Of a stretch of 46,054 nucleotides of DNA, positions 9,895-19,200 are shown piece by piece. The translations under genes were made by a program, and so were the position numbers. Source of the stretch: Cellulophaga omnivescoria (GTDB taxonomy: Bacteria; Bacteroidota; Bacteroidia; Flavobacteriales; Flavobacteriaceae); assembly GCF_001999725.1 (NCBI RefSeq), contig NZ_MDDP01000012.1, forward strand, positions 1-46,054. Reading direction: 5' to 3'. Each line of letters begins with the position of its first letter. Within the stretch, counting starts at the first letter, position 1. The notes under the pieces were generated by a model that was given only the letters and a program-made list of their open reading frames with translations, was not told where the DNA came from and did no database searches.

Positions 9895-10602
9895 ATGGAT
9901 AGAAGAAAAAGTATAAAATCTATTATTCTTGGCGGTGTAGCCGGTGGTTTAGCTTTAAACGGTTGTAAACCAGGTGTAGATAGTGATACAACTAGTACAG
10001 AAGAAGCAGTTGTAGATGAAAAGTATTTTGGACGTACACCAGAAGAAAAAGAGCAAATAGCAAAATTAAATGCAGAACAATTTTTTAATGAACACCAAAT
10101 GGAAACCTTAGGTGTATTATGTGCTTTAATTTTACCAGCAAATGAAAAATATGGTAGCGCCACAGATATTGGTGTTCCAGATTTTATAGAGTTTATGGCT
10201 AAAGATATACCTGCATACCAAACACAGCTTAAGGGAGGTTTAATGTGGTTAGACCATACAAGTAATAAAGATTATGGAGTAGAGTTTAAAAAAGCTACAC
10301 CAGAGCAGCAAAAAGTTATTTTAGATGCTATTGCTTATCCAGATAAAGAAGAGCCAACTTATGAGCAAAACTTTTTTTCATTAATGCGTAATTTAACTGT
10401 TACAGGTTATTATACATCTAAAGAAGGTATAGAAGATCTAGGTTATAAGGGAAATACACCAAATGTTTGGGATGGTGTGCCACAAGATGTACTGGATAAG
10501 CACGGAAAATCTTACCCAAAAGAATGGATGCCTAAGTTTGTAGAACAAAGCAAGAGAAATGTAATGGCAGAGTGGGATGATGATATGAATTTAATTACAT
10601 AA
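9895..10602 (+). CDS. Gluconate 2-dehydrogenase subunit 3 family protein, Tat-type lipoprotein
   Basis: The 235-residue product starts MDRRKSIKSIILGG, a twin-arginine signal, and has a possible lipobox ending ALNGC (Cys24). The mature part contains the small-subunit features seen in GMC dehydrogenase pairs, such as LGVLCALILPANEKYGSATDIGVPDF and a C-terminal YKGNTPNVWDG. In known relatives the small subunit carries the large catalytic subunit through the Tat system and helps its maturation. The 3-bp gap after the GMC gene supports this pairing. I infer that both end up in the periplasm, anchored by the lipid on this subunit. A strong terminator follows. The family is clear; the lipid modification is a prediction from the motif. 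Confidence 0.88.
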   Translation: MDRRKSIKSIILGGVAGGLALNGCKPGVDSDTTSTEEAVVDEKYFGRTPEEKEQIAKLNAEQFFNEHQMETLGVLCALILPANEKYGSATDIGVPDFIEFMAKDIPAYQTQLKGGLMWLDHTSNKDYGVEFKKATPEQQKVILDAIAYPDKEEPTYEQNFFSLMRNLTVTGYYTSKEGIEDLGYKGNTPNVWDGVPQDVLDKHGKSYPKEWMPKFVEQSKRNVMAEWDDDMNLIT

Positions 10603-10629
10603 ATCATTCACTTTTAAATTAAGAATGTT

Positions 10630-10665
10630 AAATTGCCTTTAGAGTTATAATCTAAAGGCAATTTT
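10630..10665 (+). terminator. Rho-independent terminator of the GMC dehydrogenase operon
   Basis: A perfect 14-bp stem (AAATTGCCTTTAGA at 10630-10643, complement at 10651-10664) with a 7-nt loop ends in TTTT. It lies 28 bp after the subunit 3 stop. The next gene on the same strand starts 30 bp further on, so it probably has its own promoter. Confidence 0.75.
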
Positions 10666-10694
10666 GCTATAGATGTTTTTGAAAAAAAATAACA

Positions 10695-11423
10695 ATGAAA
10701 ATTAAACACATACTTGCAGCTTCTCTAATTTGTTTTGTTTTTGCATGCAAAAAAAATAAAACCAAAATGGCAACTAATGTATTAGAAAAAGATACAGTCG
10801 CTATTAAAAAAGATACTGTTGTAGTACCACCAGTTAAGCAAGAGATTAAATACAAAACTTTATCTGGTTTGGCAGATACCACTTTTGTACGTTTGGCAGA
10901 TTATAGTGGAGATTTTGCTTATGATTTACGTTACGCAACAACAAATAATTTTTTAAAAGCTAAGGTGTATGATTGTCCTGAGTGTTATACTCGCGTTAAA
11001 ACAGCTAAGGCACTTTTAGCAGCTAATTCAGATTTTATAAAGCTTGGATACCGTATTAAGTTTTTTGATTGTTACAGACCAAATTCTGTGCAATATAAAA
11101 TGTGGAAGATTGTACCAAACCCGCAATATGTAGCAAACCCTAAAAAAGGGTCTATACATAACAAAGGTGGTGCTGTAGATATTACCCTAGAGACATTAGA
11201 TGGTGTAGAAGTAGATATGGGAACAGATTTTGATTTTTTTGGTAAAAAAGCATATCATGATAATACCAATTTACCTAAAGAAATTTTAGCAAACAGAAAG
11301 TTGCTAAAAGAAACTATGGAAAAGCACGGATTTTGGTCTATACGTACAGAGTGGTGGCATTACAATTTGTCTGCAATGTCTAATGCAAAAGTAGCAAATT
11401 TTAAGTGGGACTGTGGTGAGTAA
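10695..11423 (+). CDS. D-alanyl-D-alanine dipeptidase, VanX/DdpX family lipoprotein
   Basis: The 242-residue protein has a lipoprotein signal (MKIKHILAASLICFVFAC, Cys18), a short K-rich linker, and an M15D peptidase domain. The zinc and catalytic set is visible: His155 and Asp162 in SIHNKGGAVD, Glu219 and His222 in EWWHYN, and the family Arg in CYRPNS. These enzymes split D-Ala-D-Ala. In bacteria without vancomycin resistance genes they usually serve recycling of wall dipeptides, and no vanH or vanA partner is nearby. The lipid anchor suggests action in the periplasm. The stop lies only 2 bp from the stop of the convergent methyltransferase gene and I see no hairpin between them. A peptidoglycan-turnover role is an inference; the enzyme family is firm. 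Confidence 0.9.
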   Translation: MKIKHILAASLICFVFACKKNKTKMATNVLEKDTVAIKKDTVVVPPVKQEIKYKTLSGLADTTFVRLADYSGDFAYDLRYATTNNFLKAKVYDCPECYTRVKTAKALLAANSDFIKLGYRIKFFDCYRPNSVQYKMWKIVPNPQYVANPKKGSIHNKGGAVDITLETLDGVEVDMGTDFDFFGKKAYHDNTNLPKEILANRKLLKETMEKHGFWSIRTEWWHYNLSAMSNAKVANFKWDCGE

Positions 11424-11425
11424 TA

Positions 11426-12607
11426 TTATTGTATTTTACTACAGAGCAATACAATTTTAGAGTTATTGCAGTCTGTTGTAAAAAATAGGTAAGTGTTGCC
11501 ACCATCTTTAATTTTAAACTTTTTACGAATATTAGCTACACTTTCAGGAAAATTACGTGTTGTAATATTTGCTTTTGTTAGTTGTAAACGCTGAATTTCC
11601 TTTTTGTTAAAAGCTATTTGCTTTTCAACCTTAAAACATCTGCCTGCAAAATTTAGTAAGGTGTTAGAAGTGTATAAATGTGTATGTTCATGTAATTTAT
11701 GTAATTTGTAATGTGCAGCAACAGCTTTAAAAGCTCCTGCTTTTAAAATAGCCGAATTTGGCTCGTAAATGTACTGTTGAGGTTTACTATAGTTTAATAC
11801 AATTTCTTTTTCATCTGTATAGTTAAAAGAAAAAAGTGCATCTTCAGTTTTAGTTAGGTTTATTGTTTTAATGTGTATATCTCCTGCATATTCTTTTTCT
11901 AAAATCCAGAGCAATTCTTTTACATCATTATTAAGGGCTACAACATGTATTTCTTTTACATTTTTTAATGACTTTATACCAACTGAAAAATCTAAAAGCG
12001 GAGATGTTTTTATTAGTATATTATTAGCTTTGCTAAAAATTAAATCTAAATGTTGTGGTACATTTGGTAAGCAATCTTCTAAAAAAAATACTTTTCCTTT
12101 GGCTTCATTTCTTCTAGATGGGTCTATATAAATCCAGTCGTAAAATATATCTGAACTTTTTAAGTGTTCAATGCCATTATCTGTAAAGGTGTTAATGTTG
12201 TTTACACCTAGTGTATTAAAGTTGTGTGTAGCTATTTTAGATACGTTTTCAGAAATTTCGCAATGGTAAACTGTTGTAATTTTTTTGGCAAAAAAGAAAC
12301 AGTCTACACCTAGTCCTCCTGTAAGGTCTATTAAAGTGTTTCCGTGAACTATACTGGCTTTGTATTTAGCAGTTTTTTCTGATGAGGTTTGTTCTATGTT
12401 TAGCTTGTTTGGATAGTAAATACCAGGCGTTTTAAACCACGTAGGTAATTTATCTTTGCATTTATTTTTAGCTTCAATTTGTGCTGCTAATTCTTTATTA
12501 GTAACATTAGCAATAGTGTTTTTTTTTAGTAAAACAGACATAATATCTGTATCTAAATTATGAGCAATAAAATCCTGAGCTTGGGTATGTAAAATAGCAG
12601 TGTTCAA
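11426..12607 (-). CDS. Class I SAM-dependent methyltransferase with THUMP-like domain
   Basis: The 393-residue product has a helical N-terminal region, a Rossmann methyltransferase core around residues 90-250 with SAM motif I (LIDLTGGLGVDCFFF) and the motif IDPSRR, and a C-terminal part matching the THUMP-like domain of the Bacteroidetes PG_1098-type proteins. Motif IV as DPSRR differs from the NPPY of adenine/guanine methylases. The substrate is probably RNA, judging from the THUMP-like domain and from an operon that also holds rsmE and tsaD, but this is inference. The gene is last in a run of five minus-strand genes (8-bp gap after the AI-2E permease). It converges on the dipeptidase gene with a 2-bp gap. 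Confidence 0.85.
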   Translation of the reverse strand: MNTAILHTQAQDFIAHNLDTDIMSVLLKKNTIANVTNKELAAQIEAKNKCKDKLPTWFKTPGIYYPNKLNIEQTSSEKTAKYKASIVHGNTLIDLTGGLGVDCFFFAKKITTVYHCEISENVSKIATHNFNTLGVNNINTFTDNGIEHLKSSDIFYDWIYIDPSRRNEAKGKVFFLEDCLPNVPQHLDLIFSKANNILIKTSPLLDFSVGIKSLKNVKEIHVVALNNDVKELLWILEKEYAGDIHIKTINLTKTEDALFSFNYTDEKEIVLNYSKPQQYIYEPNSAILKAGAFKAVAAHYKLHKLHEHTHLYTSNTLLNFAGRCFKVEKQIAFNKKEIQRLQLTKANITTRNFPESVANIRKKFKIKDGGNTYLFFTTDCNNSKIVLLCSKIQ

Positions 12608-12615
12608 ACTTAAGA

Positions 12616-13704
12616 TTATAAATTTTTAGTCATAGATTTTACAATTTTATTGTCTGCAAAAAACTCTTTTAAAATTACTTTAATAGCAGTGTATCCAGGA
12701 ACAGCAATAATCATACCCGTAATACCAAAAAGTAATCCGCCAATAATTATAACTAAAAATATTTCTAATGGATGAGATTTTACACTGTTTGAAAAGATAA
12801 AAGGTTGTGAAAAAAAGTTATCTACCAGTTGGCCTACAATAAAACCTATCATTACATAACCTGTTTTTGGTAAAATAACGTCACTAAAACTTTCTCCTAA
12901 ATTGCTGGACATTGTTAGTGTAACCATTAAAGCACCACCAATTATTGGCCCTACATAAGGTATTAAGTTTAATAAAGCGCATAAAAAAGCAATTACAATA
13001 GCATTTTCTATACCTACAATTAGCAAAACAATGGTATAAATAACAAACAATATTAGTATCTGAAAAACAAGTCCAACAAAATATCTTGATAGTAGACTGC
13101 TAATAGTGTCCATAGATTTTTTAAATCGTCCTTCTTTGTTTTGTGGCGTTAGCATTAAAAGTCCGTCACTAAATAATTTACGGTCTTTTAAAAAGAAAAA
13201 AGTAATAAATAACACAGAGAACAGCCCTATACTTAAGCTACCAAGTACACCTACAAGAGAGTTTAAAAAGTCTGGAATAAAGGCAAAGTCTACATTGGTT
13301 AAAAAGTTAGAGGATTTTACGTTTTCTTCTAATTCTGTTGTGCTTACTCCAAAATAATTTACCACTTCAGTATATAGGTTTTCTATATTTCCTTGTAGCT
13401 GGTTAATGTCTAGTAAAGCTAAGTTGTGACCTTGTTGTATTATAAGAGGTATAAAAAGTGCTATTATACCACCAACTATGCCTATTAAAAAAAGCATTGT
13501 AATAATTACGGCTAATGTGTTATTAAACTTTAATTTATCTCGCAAAAATAAAACAATAGGCCTACCAATTAAAGAGGCAACAGCAGCAATAGAAATATAG
13601 ACTAAAACAGAACTAATTTTATATAAAAAAAAGCATAATAGTACAATACCTACTATAATGCCAAGTGCACGTAATATGCCATCTGCTATTGTTTTTGCTT
13701 TCAT
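12616..13704 (-). CDS. AI-2E family transporter (PerM/YdiK-like permease)
   Basis: The 362-residue membrane protein has about eight hydrophobic helices, a soluble stretch between residues 90 and 150, and the family signature near the C-terminus (LNLIPYVGPIIGG, then IGFIVGQLVDNFFSQPFIF and HPLEIFLVIIIGG). The family is named after an AI-2 exporter, but members also act as sodium/proton antiporters or have unknown cargo, so the name should not be taken as proof of quorum signalling. No luxS is present in the window. It sits 7 bp downstream of the DUF4159 gene and 8 bp upstream of the methyltransferase. Start ATG 13704 (MKAKTIADGIL) fits the usual short cytoplasmic N-terminus. Confidence 0.9.
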   Translation of the reverse strand: MKAKTIADGILRALGIIVGIVLLCFFLYKISSVLVYISIAAVASLIGRPIVLFLRDKLKFNNTLAVIITMLFLIGIVGGIIALFIPLIIQQGHNLALLDINQLQGNIENLYTEVVNYFGVSTTELEENVKSSNFLTNVDFAFIPDFLNSLVGVLGSLSIGLFSVLFITFFFLKDRKLFSDGLLMLTPQNKEGRFKKSMDTISSLLSRYFVGLVFQILILFVIYTIVLLIVGIENAIVIAFLCALLNLIPYVGPIIGGALMVTLTMSSNLGESFSDVILPKTGYVMIGFIVGQLVDNFFSQPFIFSNSVKSHPLEIFLVIIIGGLLFGITGMIIAVPGYTAIKVILKEFFADNKIVKSMTKNL

Positions 13705-13711
13705 TTACTGT

Positions 13712-14362
13712 TTAGTTGTTAAAAACATATTTTATAATATTTGCACCCATTTGCAAGGCTTTAAGTCTAACATCAGGGCTATCATTATGTACTTCTGGGT
13801 CTTCCCAACCGTCACCTAAATCGCTTTCTAATGTAAGTAGCAATATAAGTCTATTATTGTGAGTTATGCCAAAGGCCTGTGGTCTTTTTCCGTTGTGCTC
13901 GTGTATTTTAGGTAAACCGTCTTTAAATTTAAATTTCTGATTAAAAATTGGGTGGTTAACTCCTAATTCTTCAAGTTTTTTATTTGGGAATAATTTAGCT
14001 AATTCTTTTCTTATATACGGTTCCATACCGTAATTATCATCAATATGTAAAAAACCACCAGATAGTAAGTAGGTTTTTAAGTTTTCTGCTTCTTCATTAG
14101 AAAAAACAACGTTTCCGTGTCCTGTCATATGTAAAAAAGGATATTGAAAAATACCTATGTTGCTAACTTCTACAGTTGCTGGTTTTGGTTTTATTTTTGT
14201 GTCTATTTCCTTATTGCAAAACTGTATTAAGTTAGGTAACGCAGTTGGGTTTGCATACCAATCTCCGCCGCCATTATATTTTAAAATTGCTATTTCCTGA
14301 GCCTGTACATTATTTGTTACAGTACTTAATAAAAGAAAGTATAAAAGAGCAATTTTTTTCAT
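13712..14362 (-). CDS. DUF4159 domain protein, exported
   Basis: The 216-residue protein has a signal peptide (MKKIALLYFLLLSTVTNNVQA) and one DUF4159 domain. Recognisable parts are KYNGGGDWYANPT, FLHMTGHGNV, the acidic FLHIDDNYG and a C-terminal YVF motif. The fold is related to glutamine-amidotransferase-like domains found in large predicted membrane proteins, but no catalytic residue can be assigned, and the biochemical role is unknown. It should reside in the periplasm. It lies 34 bp after rsmE and 7 bp before the permease, inside the tsaD operon, which suggests shared expression only. The domain call is good, the function unassigned. Confidence 0.85.
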   Translation of the reverse strand: MKKIALLYFLLLSTVTNNVQAQEIAILKYNGGGDWYANPTALPNLIQFCNKEIDTKIKPKPATVEVSNIGIFQYPFLHMTGHGNVVFSNEEAENLKTYLLSGGFLHIDDNYGMEPYIRKELAKLFPNKKLEELGVNHPIFNQKFKFKDGLPKIHEHNGKRPQAFGITHNNRLILLLTLESDLGDGWEDPEVHNDSPDVRLKALQMGANIIKYVFNN

Positions 14363-14396
14363 ACAAGTAAATGGTGATTTAAAAATGTTTAAAATA

Positions 14397-15104
14397 CTAT
14401 CCGTTATTAATCATAGCAACTGTAGCACAGGCTACTATAGCAGCGGTTTCTGTACGTAACCTATTTTTACCTAAAGATACAGGAATAAACCCATTTTCAT
14501 AAGCTTGTTTAATTTCGTTAGAAGAAAAATCGCCTTCAGGACCAATTAAAATAGTTACGTCTTTGTCTGCAGCTACCCTTCTTTTAAGCTCTACTTTTTC
14601 TTCTTCTTCGCAATGTGCTATAAACAATAAATCTTTATGTTCTTTTTGTACAAACTTAGTGTAAGGTATAGGAGTGTTTAATTTAGGTAAGTATGTTTGT
14701 AAGGACTGTTTCATAGCAGATTGCAATACTTTTTCCATACGCTCTAGTTTTAGTACTTTACGTTCAGAATGGTCGCAAATTATAGGTGTAATTTCGTCTA
14801 CACCAATTTCTGTAGCTTTTTCTAAAAACCACTCAAACCTATCGTTCATTTTTGTTGGTGCAACAGCTACGTGCAACCAGTGCATAGGTCTGTGTTTTTT
14901 TTCTTTAGATGTAATTTGCGCTTTACATTTTTTTACATCAGCAACCATAATTTTAGCTGTAAATAAATAGCCATTACCATTGGTTATGTACAATTCATCT
15001 CCTTCTACCTTACGTAACACCTTTACAATATGCTTGCTTTCTTCTGGAGGAAAAACAAATTGAGAAATACTGTTGTCTAAAGTGCTGTTATAAAATAATT
15101 GCAT
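14397..15104 (-). CDS. rsmE: 16S rRNA (uracil-1498-N3)-methyltransferase RsmE
   Basis: The 235-residue product has the N-terminal PUA-like domain (FVFPPEESKHIVKVLR) and a SPOUT methyltransferase domain with the knotted SAM-binding motifs ILIGPEGDFS and SLGKNRLRTETAA. The middle motif EKATEIGVDEITP is also typical. The enzyme methylates N3 of U1498 in the decoding region of 16S rRNA. Length is normal for the family. It follows tsaD by 27 bp on the same strand, so two RNA modification enzymes share a transcript. The ATG at 15104 (MQLFYNS) matches the usual start of Bacteroidetes RsmE. Confidence 0.95.
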   Translation of the reverse strand: MQLFYNSTLDNSISQFVFPPEESKHIVKVLRKVEGDELYITNGNGYLFTAKIMVADVKKCKAQITSKEKKHRPMHWLHVAVAPTKMNDRFEWFLEKATEIGVDEITPIICDHSERKVLKLERMEKVLQSAMKQSLQTYLPKLNTPIPYTKFVQKEHKDLLFIAHCEEEEKVELKRRVAADKDVTILIGPEGDFSSNEIKQAYENGFIPVSLGKNRLRTETAAIVACATVAMINNG

Positions 15105-15131
15105 AAAATATATTAATTTGGTTACTGTTTG

Positions 15132-16160
15132 TTATTCGTTAATTACGTAACGTGCTTTTGCGGTAATTTCTTGTGTTGTAAATAATTCTTCTTTGTATTT
15201 TAAATAACCAACTATACCAATCATAGCAGCATTATCTGTACAAAATTGAAAAGGCGGAATAAATGTTTTCCAACCGTGTTTTTGTTCTGCTTCTTGCAAT
15301 ATTTTTCTAATGCCAGAATTTGCAGATACGCCACCACCTATAGCAATTTGTTTTACACCTGTTTGTGCAACCGCTTTTTTAAGCTTGCTTAGCAATACAT
15401 TTATTATGGTGTATTGTATAGATGCACAAATGTCGTTTAAATTTTCAGTTATAAAATTGGGGTTTTTTTGTGTTTCTCTTTGTATAAAATAAAGTACACT
15501 TGTTTTAAATCCACTAAAACTAAAGTCTAAACCACCAACTTTAGATTTAGGAAACGGAAATGCTTTTGGGTTACCCAATTGTGCATACTTATCTATTAAA
15601 GGTCCGCCAGGGTATGGTAAACCTAAAATTTTTGCACTTTTATCAAAGGCTTCACCAACAGCATCATCTAAGGTTTGACCCAAGATTTCCATATCAAAAT
15701 AGCTTTTAACCAGTACAATTTGTGTGTGTCCGCCACTTATAGTCATTCCAATAAAAGGAAACTTTGGTTTTTTACCTGTTTCATTATCAATAAAATGGGC
15801 TAGTATATGGGCTTGCATATGGTTAACCTCTATTAAAGGTATGTTTAACCCTAAAGATAAAGATTTGGCAAAAGAAGTACCAACTAGCAAAGATCCCATT
15901 AAACCGGGTCCTCTTGTAAAAGCTATTGCAGATAAATCTTTTTTGTTGATATTTGCCTTGGCTAGTGCTTGGTGCACCACAGGTACAATGTTTTGTTGGT
16001 GTGCTCTAGAGGCTAACTCGGGAACAACACCACCGTATTCTTCATGAATCTTTTGTGTAGCAACAACATTACTAAGCATTTTACTATTTTGTAAAACGGC
16101 TGCAGATGTGTCATCACATGAAGATTCTATTGCAAGTATATAGATATTGTTTTTTTCCAC
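15132..16160 (-). CDS. tsaD: tRNA N6-threonylcarbamoyladenosine transferase TsaD
   Basis: The protein contains the family hallmarks IYILAIESSCDDTSAAV at the N-terminus, the metal-binding HMQAHILAH, SGGHTQIVLV, and IGGGVSANSGIR. It transfers the threonylcarbamoyl group from its AMP adduct to A37 of ANN-reading tRNAs and is essential in most bacteria. The open frame extends to 16214, but I place the start at GTG 16160 (342 residues). This gives the usual short N-terminus, and a TACCTTTG promoter element (16195-16188) lies inside the longer frame, so the upstream start would fall before the transcript begins. It heads the operon tsaD-rsmE-DUF4159-permease-methyltransferase and is divergent from tamB. 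Confidence 0.95.
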   Translation of the reverse strand: MEKNNIYILAIESSCDDTSAAVLQNSKMLSNVVATQKIHEEYGGVVPELASRAHQQNIVPVVHQALAKANINKKDLSAIAFTRGPGLMGSLLVGTSFAKSLSLGLNIPLIEVNHMQAHILAHFIDNETGKKPKFPFIGMTISGGHTQIVLVKSYFDMEILGQTLDDAVGEAFDKSAKILGLPYPGGPLIDKYAQLGNPKAFPFPKSKVGGLDFSFSGFKTSVLYFIQRETQKNPNFITENLNDICASIQYTIINVLLSKLKKAVAQTGVKQIAIGGGVSANSGIRKILQEAEQKHGWKTFIPPFQFCTDNAAMIGIVGYLKYKEELFTTQEITAKARYVINE

Positions 16161-16161
16161 G

Positions 16162-16169
16162 TATTTTTG
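16162..16169 (+). promoter_or_regulatory. Possible -7 element of tamB
   Basis: TATTTTTG matches TAnnTTTG on the plus strand and lies about 40 bp before the likely N-terminal codons of tamB, overlapping the tsaD start region. No TTTG at the normal distance upstream was found, so support is weak. Confidence 0.25.
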
Positions 16170-16187
16170 GAATAAATATTGAAGTAA

Positions 16188-16215
16188 CAAAGGTAAAACA
16201 TAAAGAGCTATCAAA
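16188..16215 (-). promoter_or_regulatory. Promoter of the tsaD operon
   Basis: On the minus strand, TACCTTTG (16195-16188) matches TAnnTTTG exactly, with TTTG (16215-16212) 16 bp upstream, slightly short spacing. The predicted leader to GTG 16160 is about 20 nt. This site argues against translation starting at 16214. Confidence 0.45.
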
Positions 16216-16242
16216 AAACTATTTAAAATACTACTAAGAATA

Positions 16243-19200
16243 TTGCTAGTTTTATTACTGCTTTGTTTGTTAGCGACTTTTGTTTTTTCATTGTCATCTG
16301 TACAAACACGCCTGGCTAATTACGCTACAAATACTATAAATAAAGACTTTGGAACAAATTTAAAGATAGATAAGCTAAAAGTTAACTTTATTACTTGGAA
16401 CACATCTGCAAAGGGTATTTATGCAGAAGATGAAAAAAATGACACTCTTTTTTATGTAGGAGACCTTACAACATCTATCTTAGATATTAAAAATTTAGTT
16501 AAAGGACAGTTAGAGTTTGGAGATATAAATGTAGACAACCTTCATTTAAAATTAAAAACATACAAAGGAGAAAGCAGTTCTAATTTAGAGGTATTTATAG
16601 ATAAGTTAGATGATAAAAAACCTAGAGCAGAAGGAGCAAAGCCTTTTAAAATGGTTTCAGGTAATGTAAATATTGGTAATAGTAGGTTTCAGTTAATTGA
16701 TGAAAACTTAGAAAAACCACAACAATTAGATTTTAAAAATTTAAATATTGGCGCAACAGATTTTTTAATTTTAGGGCCAGACGTATCTACACAAATAAAC
16801 ACATTAACTTTTACTAGCAGAAGAGGGCCAAAGGTAGAAAACTTAACCACAGCATTTAAATACTCTAGAACACAAATGAGGTTTGATGCGTTGCAGATAA
16901 AAACAAAAGAATCTGATTTAAAAGGTAATTTAGTCTTTAATTATGACCGTAAAGACTTTGCAGATTTTATAAATAAAGTACAAATAGATGCCAATTTTGC
17001 AGACTCTGAGGTAGCATTAGATGATATTAATATACTATACAATGAGTTTGGTAGTGGTAAAAAGGTTAGCTTGTCTGCCAATGTTAGCGGTGTTTTAAAT
17101 GACCTTACAACAAAAAGATTAATGCTTTTTTCTGAAAACACTGGTGTTAGAGGAGATTTTAACTTTAAAAACTTATTTACCTTAAGCAAACCGTATGTTA
17201 TAAACGCAGATATGAAAAGTGTAACCACAAGTTATTATGAGTTACGCTCTTTATTACCAAATATATTAGGCAATGTTTTGCCTTCGTCCTTTTCTAAATT
17301 TGGACAGTTCACGGTTAGAGGAACAACGGCTATTACAGAGACTTTGGTTAATGCTAAAGTAAATGTTAACACAGCTATTGGTAGTAGTTATGCAGATGTA
17401 GAGTTAACTAATATTAACAATATAGATAATTCTAATTACCACGGATTTATATCGCTTATAGATTTTGATTTGGGTAAGTTTTTAGAAAATAAATCATTAG
17501 GTAAGGCAACTGTAGATATCAATGTAGATGGTAATGGGTTTGTAGCAGAAACTATGAACACAGAAATAACTGGTGAAGTTTATAGCATTAAGTTTAATAA
17601 CTACGTCTACAAAAATATAAAAGTGGTATCTGGTACGTTAAAAGAGCAGTTTTTTGACGGTGCTTTGCTTAGTAATGATCCTAACTTAAAGCTAAATTTT
17701 AAAGGTTTAGCAGATTTTTCATCAGATAACAATACGTTTGATTTTATAGCCTCTGTAGATTATGCAAACTTTAAGGCGTTAAACTTTATAAATGATAGTG
17801 TATCTGTATTTAAGGGCAATATTAATATGGATATTACCGGTAATACATTAGATAATATTGTTGGTGCTATAAAATTTAGAGAAACCAGTTATCAAAATAA
17901 AAATGATACCTATTACTTTGAGGATTTTGAGGTTACTTCTAATTTTGAGACAGATTCTCTACGTAAAATAACTATTAACTCTCCAGATATTATTACTGGT
18001 TATTTAGAAGGTAATTTTAAGGTAAACGAGTTAGATAAGTTAATACAAAATTCTATTGGGAGCATATATACTAATTATAGACCTTTTAAAATTTCATCAG
18101 GACAAAAAGTAGATTTTAAGTTTAATATTTACAATAAAATAGTAGATGTATTTTTTCCAAAAGTAAAGTTTGGGTCTAACACATTTATTAGGGGTAAAGT
18201 TGTAGCAGATGAAGGCGATTTTAAACTCACCTTTAAATCTCCACAGATAGAGGCTTATGGCAATAAGCTTGATAGTATTAACGTAAAAATAGATAATAAA
18301 AATCCGCTTTTTAATACGTTTATTTCTGTAAATGATGCCACAACCAGTTTTTATGATGTTAATAATTTTAAACTTATTAATACGAAGTTAAATGATACGC
18401 TGTTTTTTAGAACAGAATTTGCTGGTGGGCGTGGTTATGATGATACATATTATTTAAACTTTTACCACACCTTTAATAAAAATAACAGGTCTGTTATAGG
18501 GCTTAAGCGTTCTTCTATAGTACTTAAAGGTAACGAGTGGATTGTAAATAAAAATAGAGATAAAAAAAATAAAGTTGTAGTAAATAGAACTTTAGATAGT
18601 ATAGATATTAGAGAAATTGTTTTTAATAATGAAGCTAATGAACAAATACGTTTAAGTGGTAAAGTTATAGACTCTACTTACAAAGATTTGTTGTTGGAGT
18701 TTAGTGATGTGTCATTACATAAAATTACACCGGCATTAGAAAACTTAGAACTTAAAGGAGAGGTAAATGGGTCCTTAAATATTTACCAAGAAGAAGGTAA
18801 ATATTTGCCTTCTAGTAATTTAACAATGACAGACTTTACAGTTAACGACATTAGATTAGGTAACTTGGGTGTAGAAATTGTAGGTAATGATGACTTAACC
18901 TCTTTTGATGTAGAAACACATTTGCGCAATAAAGGAGAAGATAGGTTAGTTGTTGCAGGTAAAATTACTAACGAAAACAGTAATCCTACGGCAGATTTAG
19001 ATGTAGAGTTTAATGATTTTTTAATGGAGCCTTTTTCTAATTTAGGAGAAGGTATACTTTCCAATATAAGAGGCGTTATTAACGGAAAAGCTAAAATAAC
19101 AGAGCGTTTAAGTAACCCGGATATTACAGGTAAATTACTGCTAAATAAGGCAGGTTTAGGAATAGATTATTTAAATGTAGATTATGGATTTGCAAACAAC

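Noticed and set aside
10695-11423. Vancomycin-resistance operon
   Set aside because: Only a VanX-like lipoprotein is present, without vanH, vanA or vanRS neighbours.
12616-13704. Quorum-sensing (AI-2) export as the role of the AI-2E permease
   Set aside because: The family name is historical, members have other activities, and no luxS or AI-2 genes are present in the window.
16161-16214. N-terminal extension of tsaD to 16214
   Set aside because: It adds 18 hydrophobic residues not found in TsaD and lies upstream of or over the TACCTTTG promoter element.
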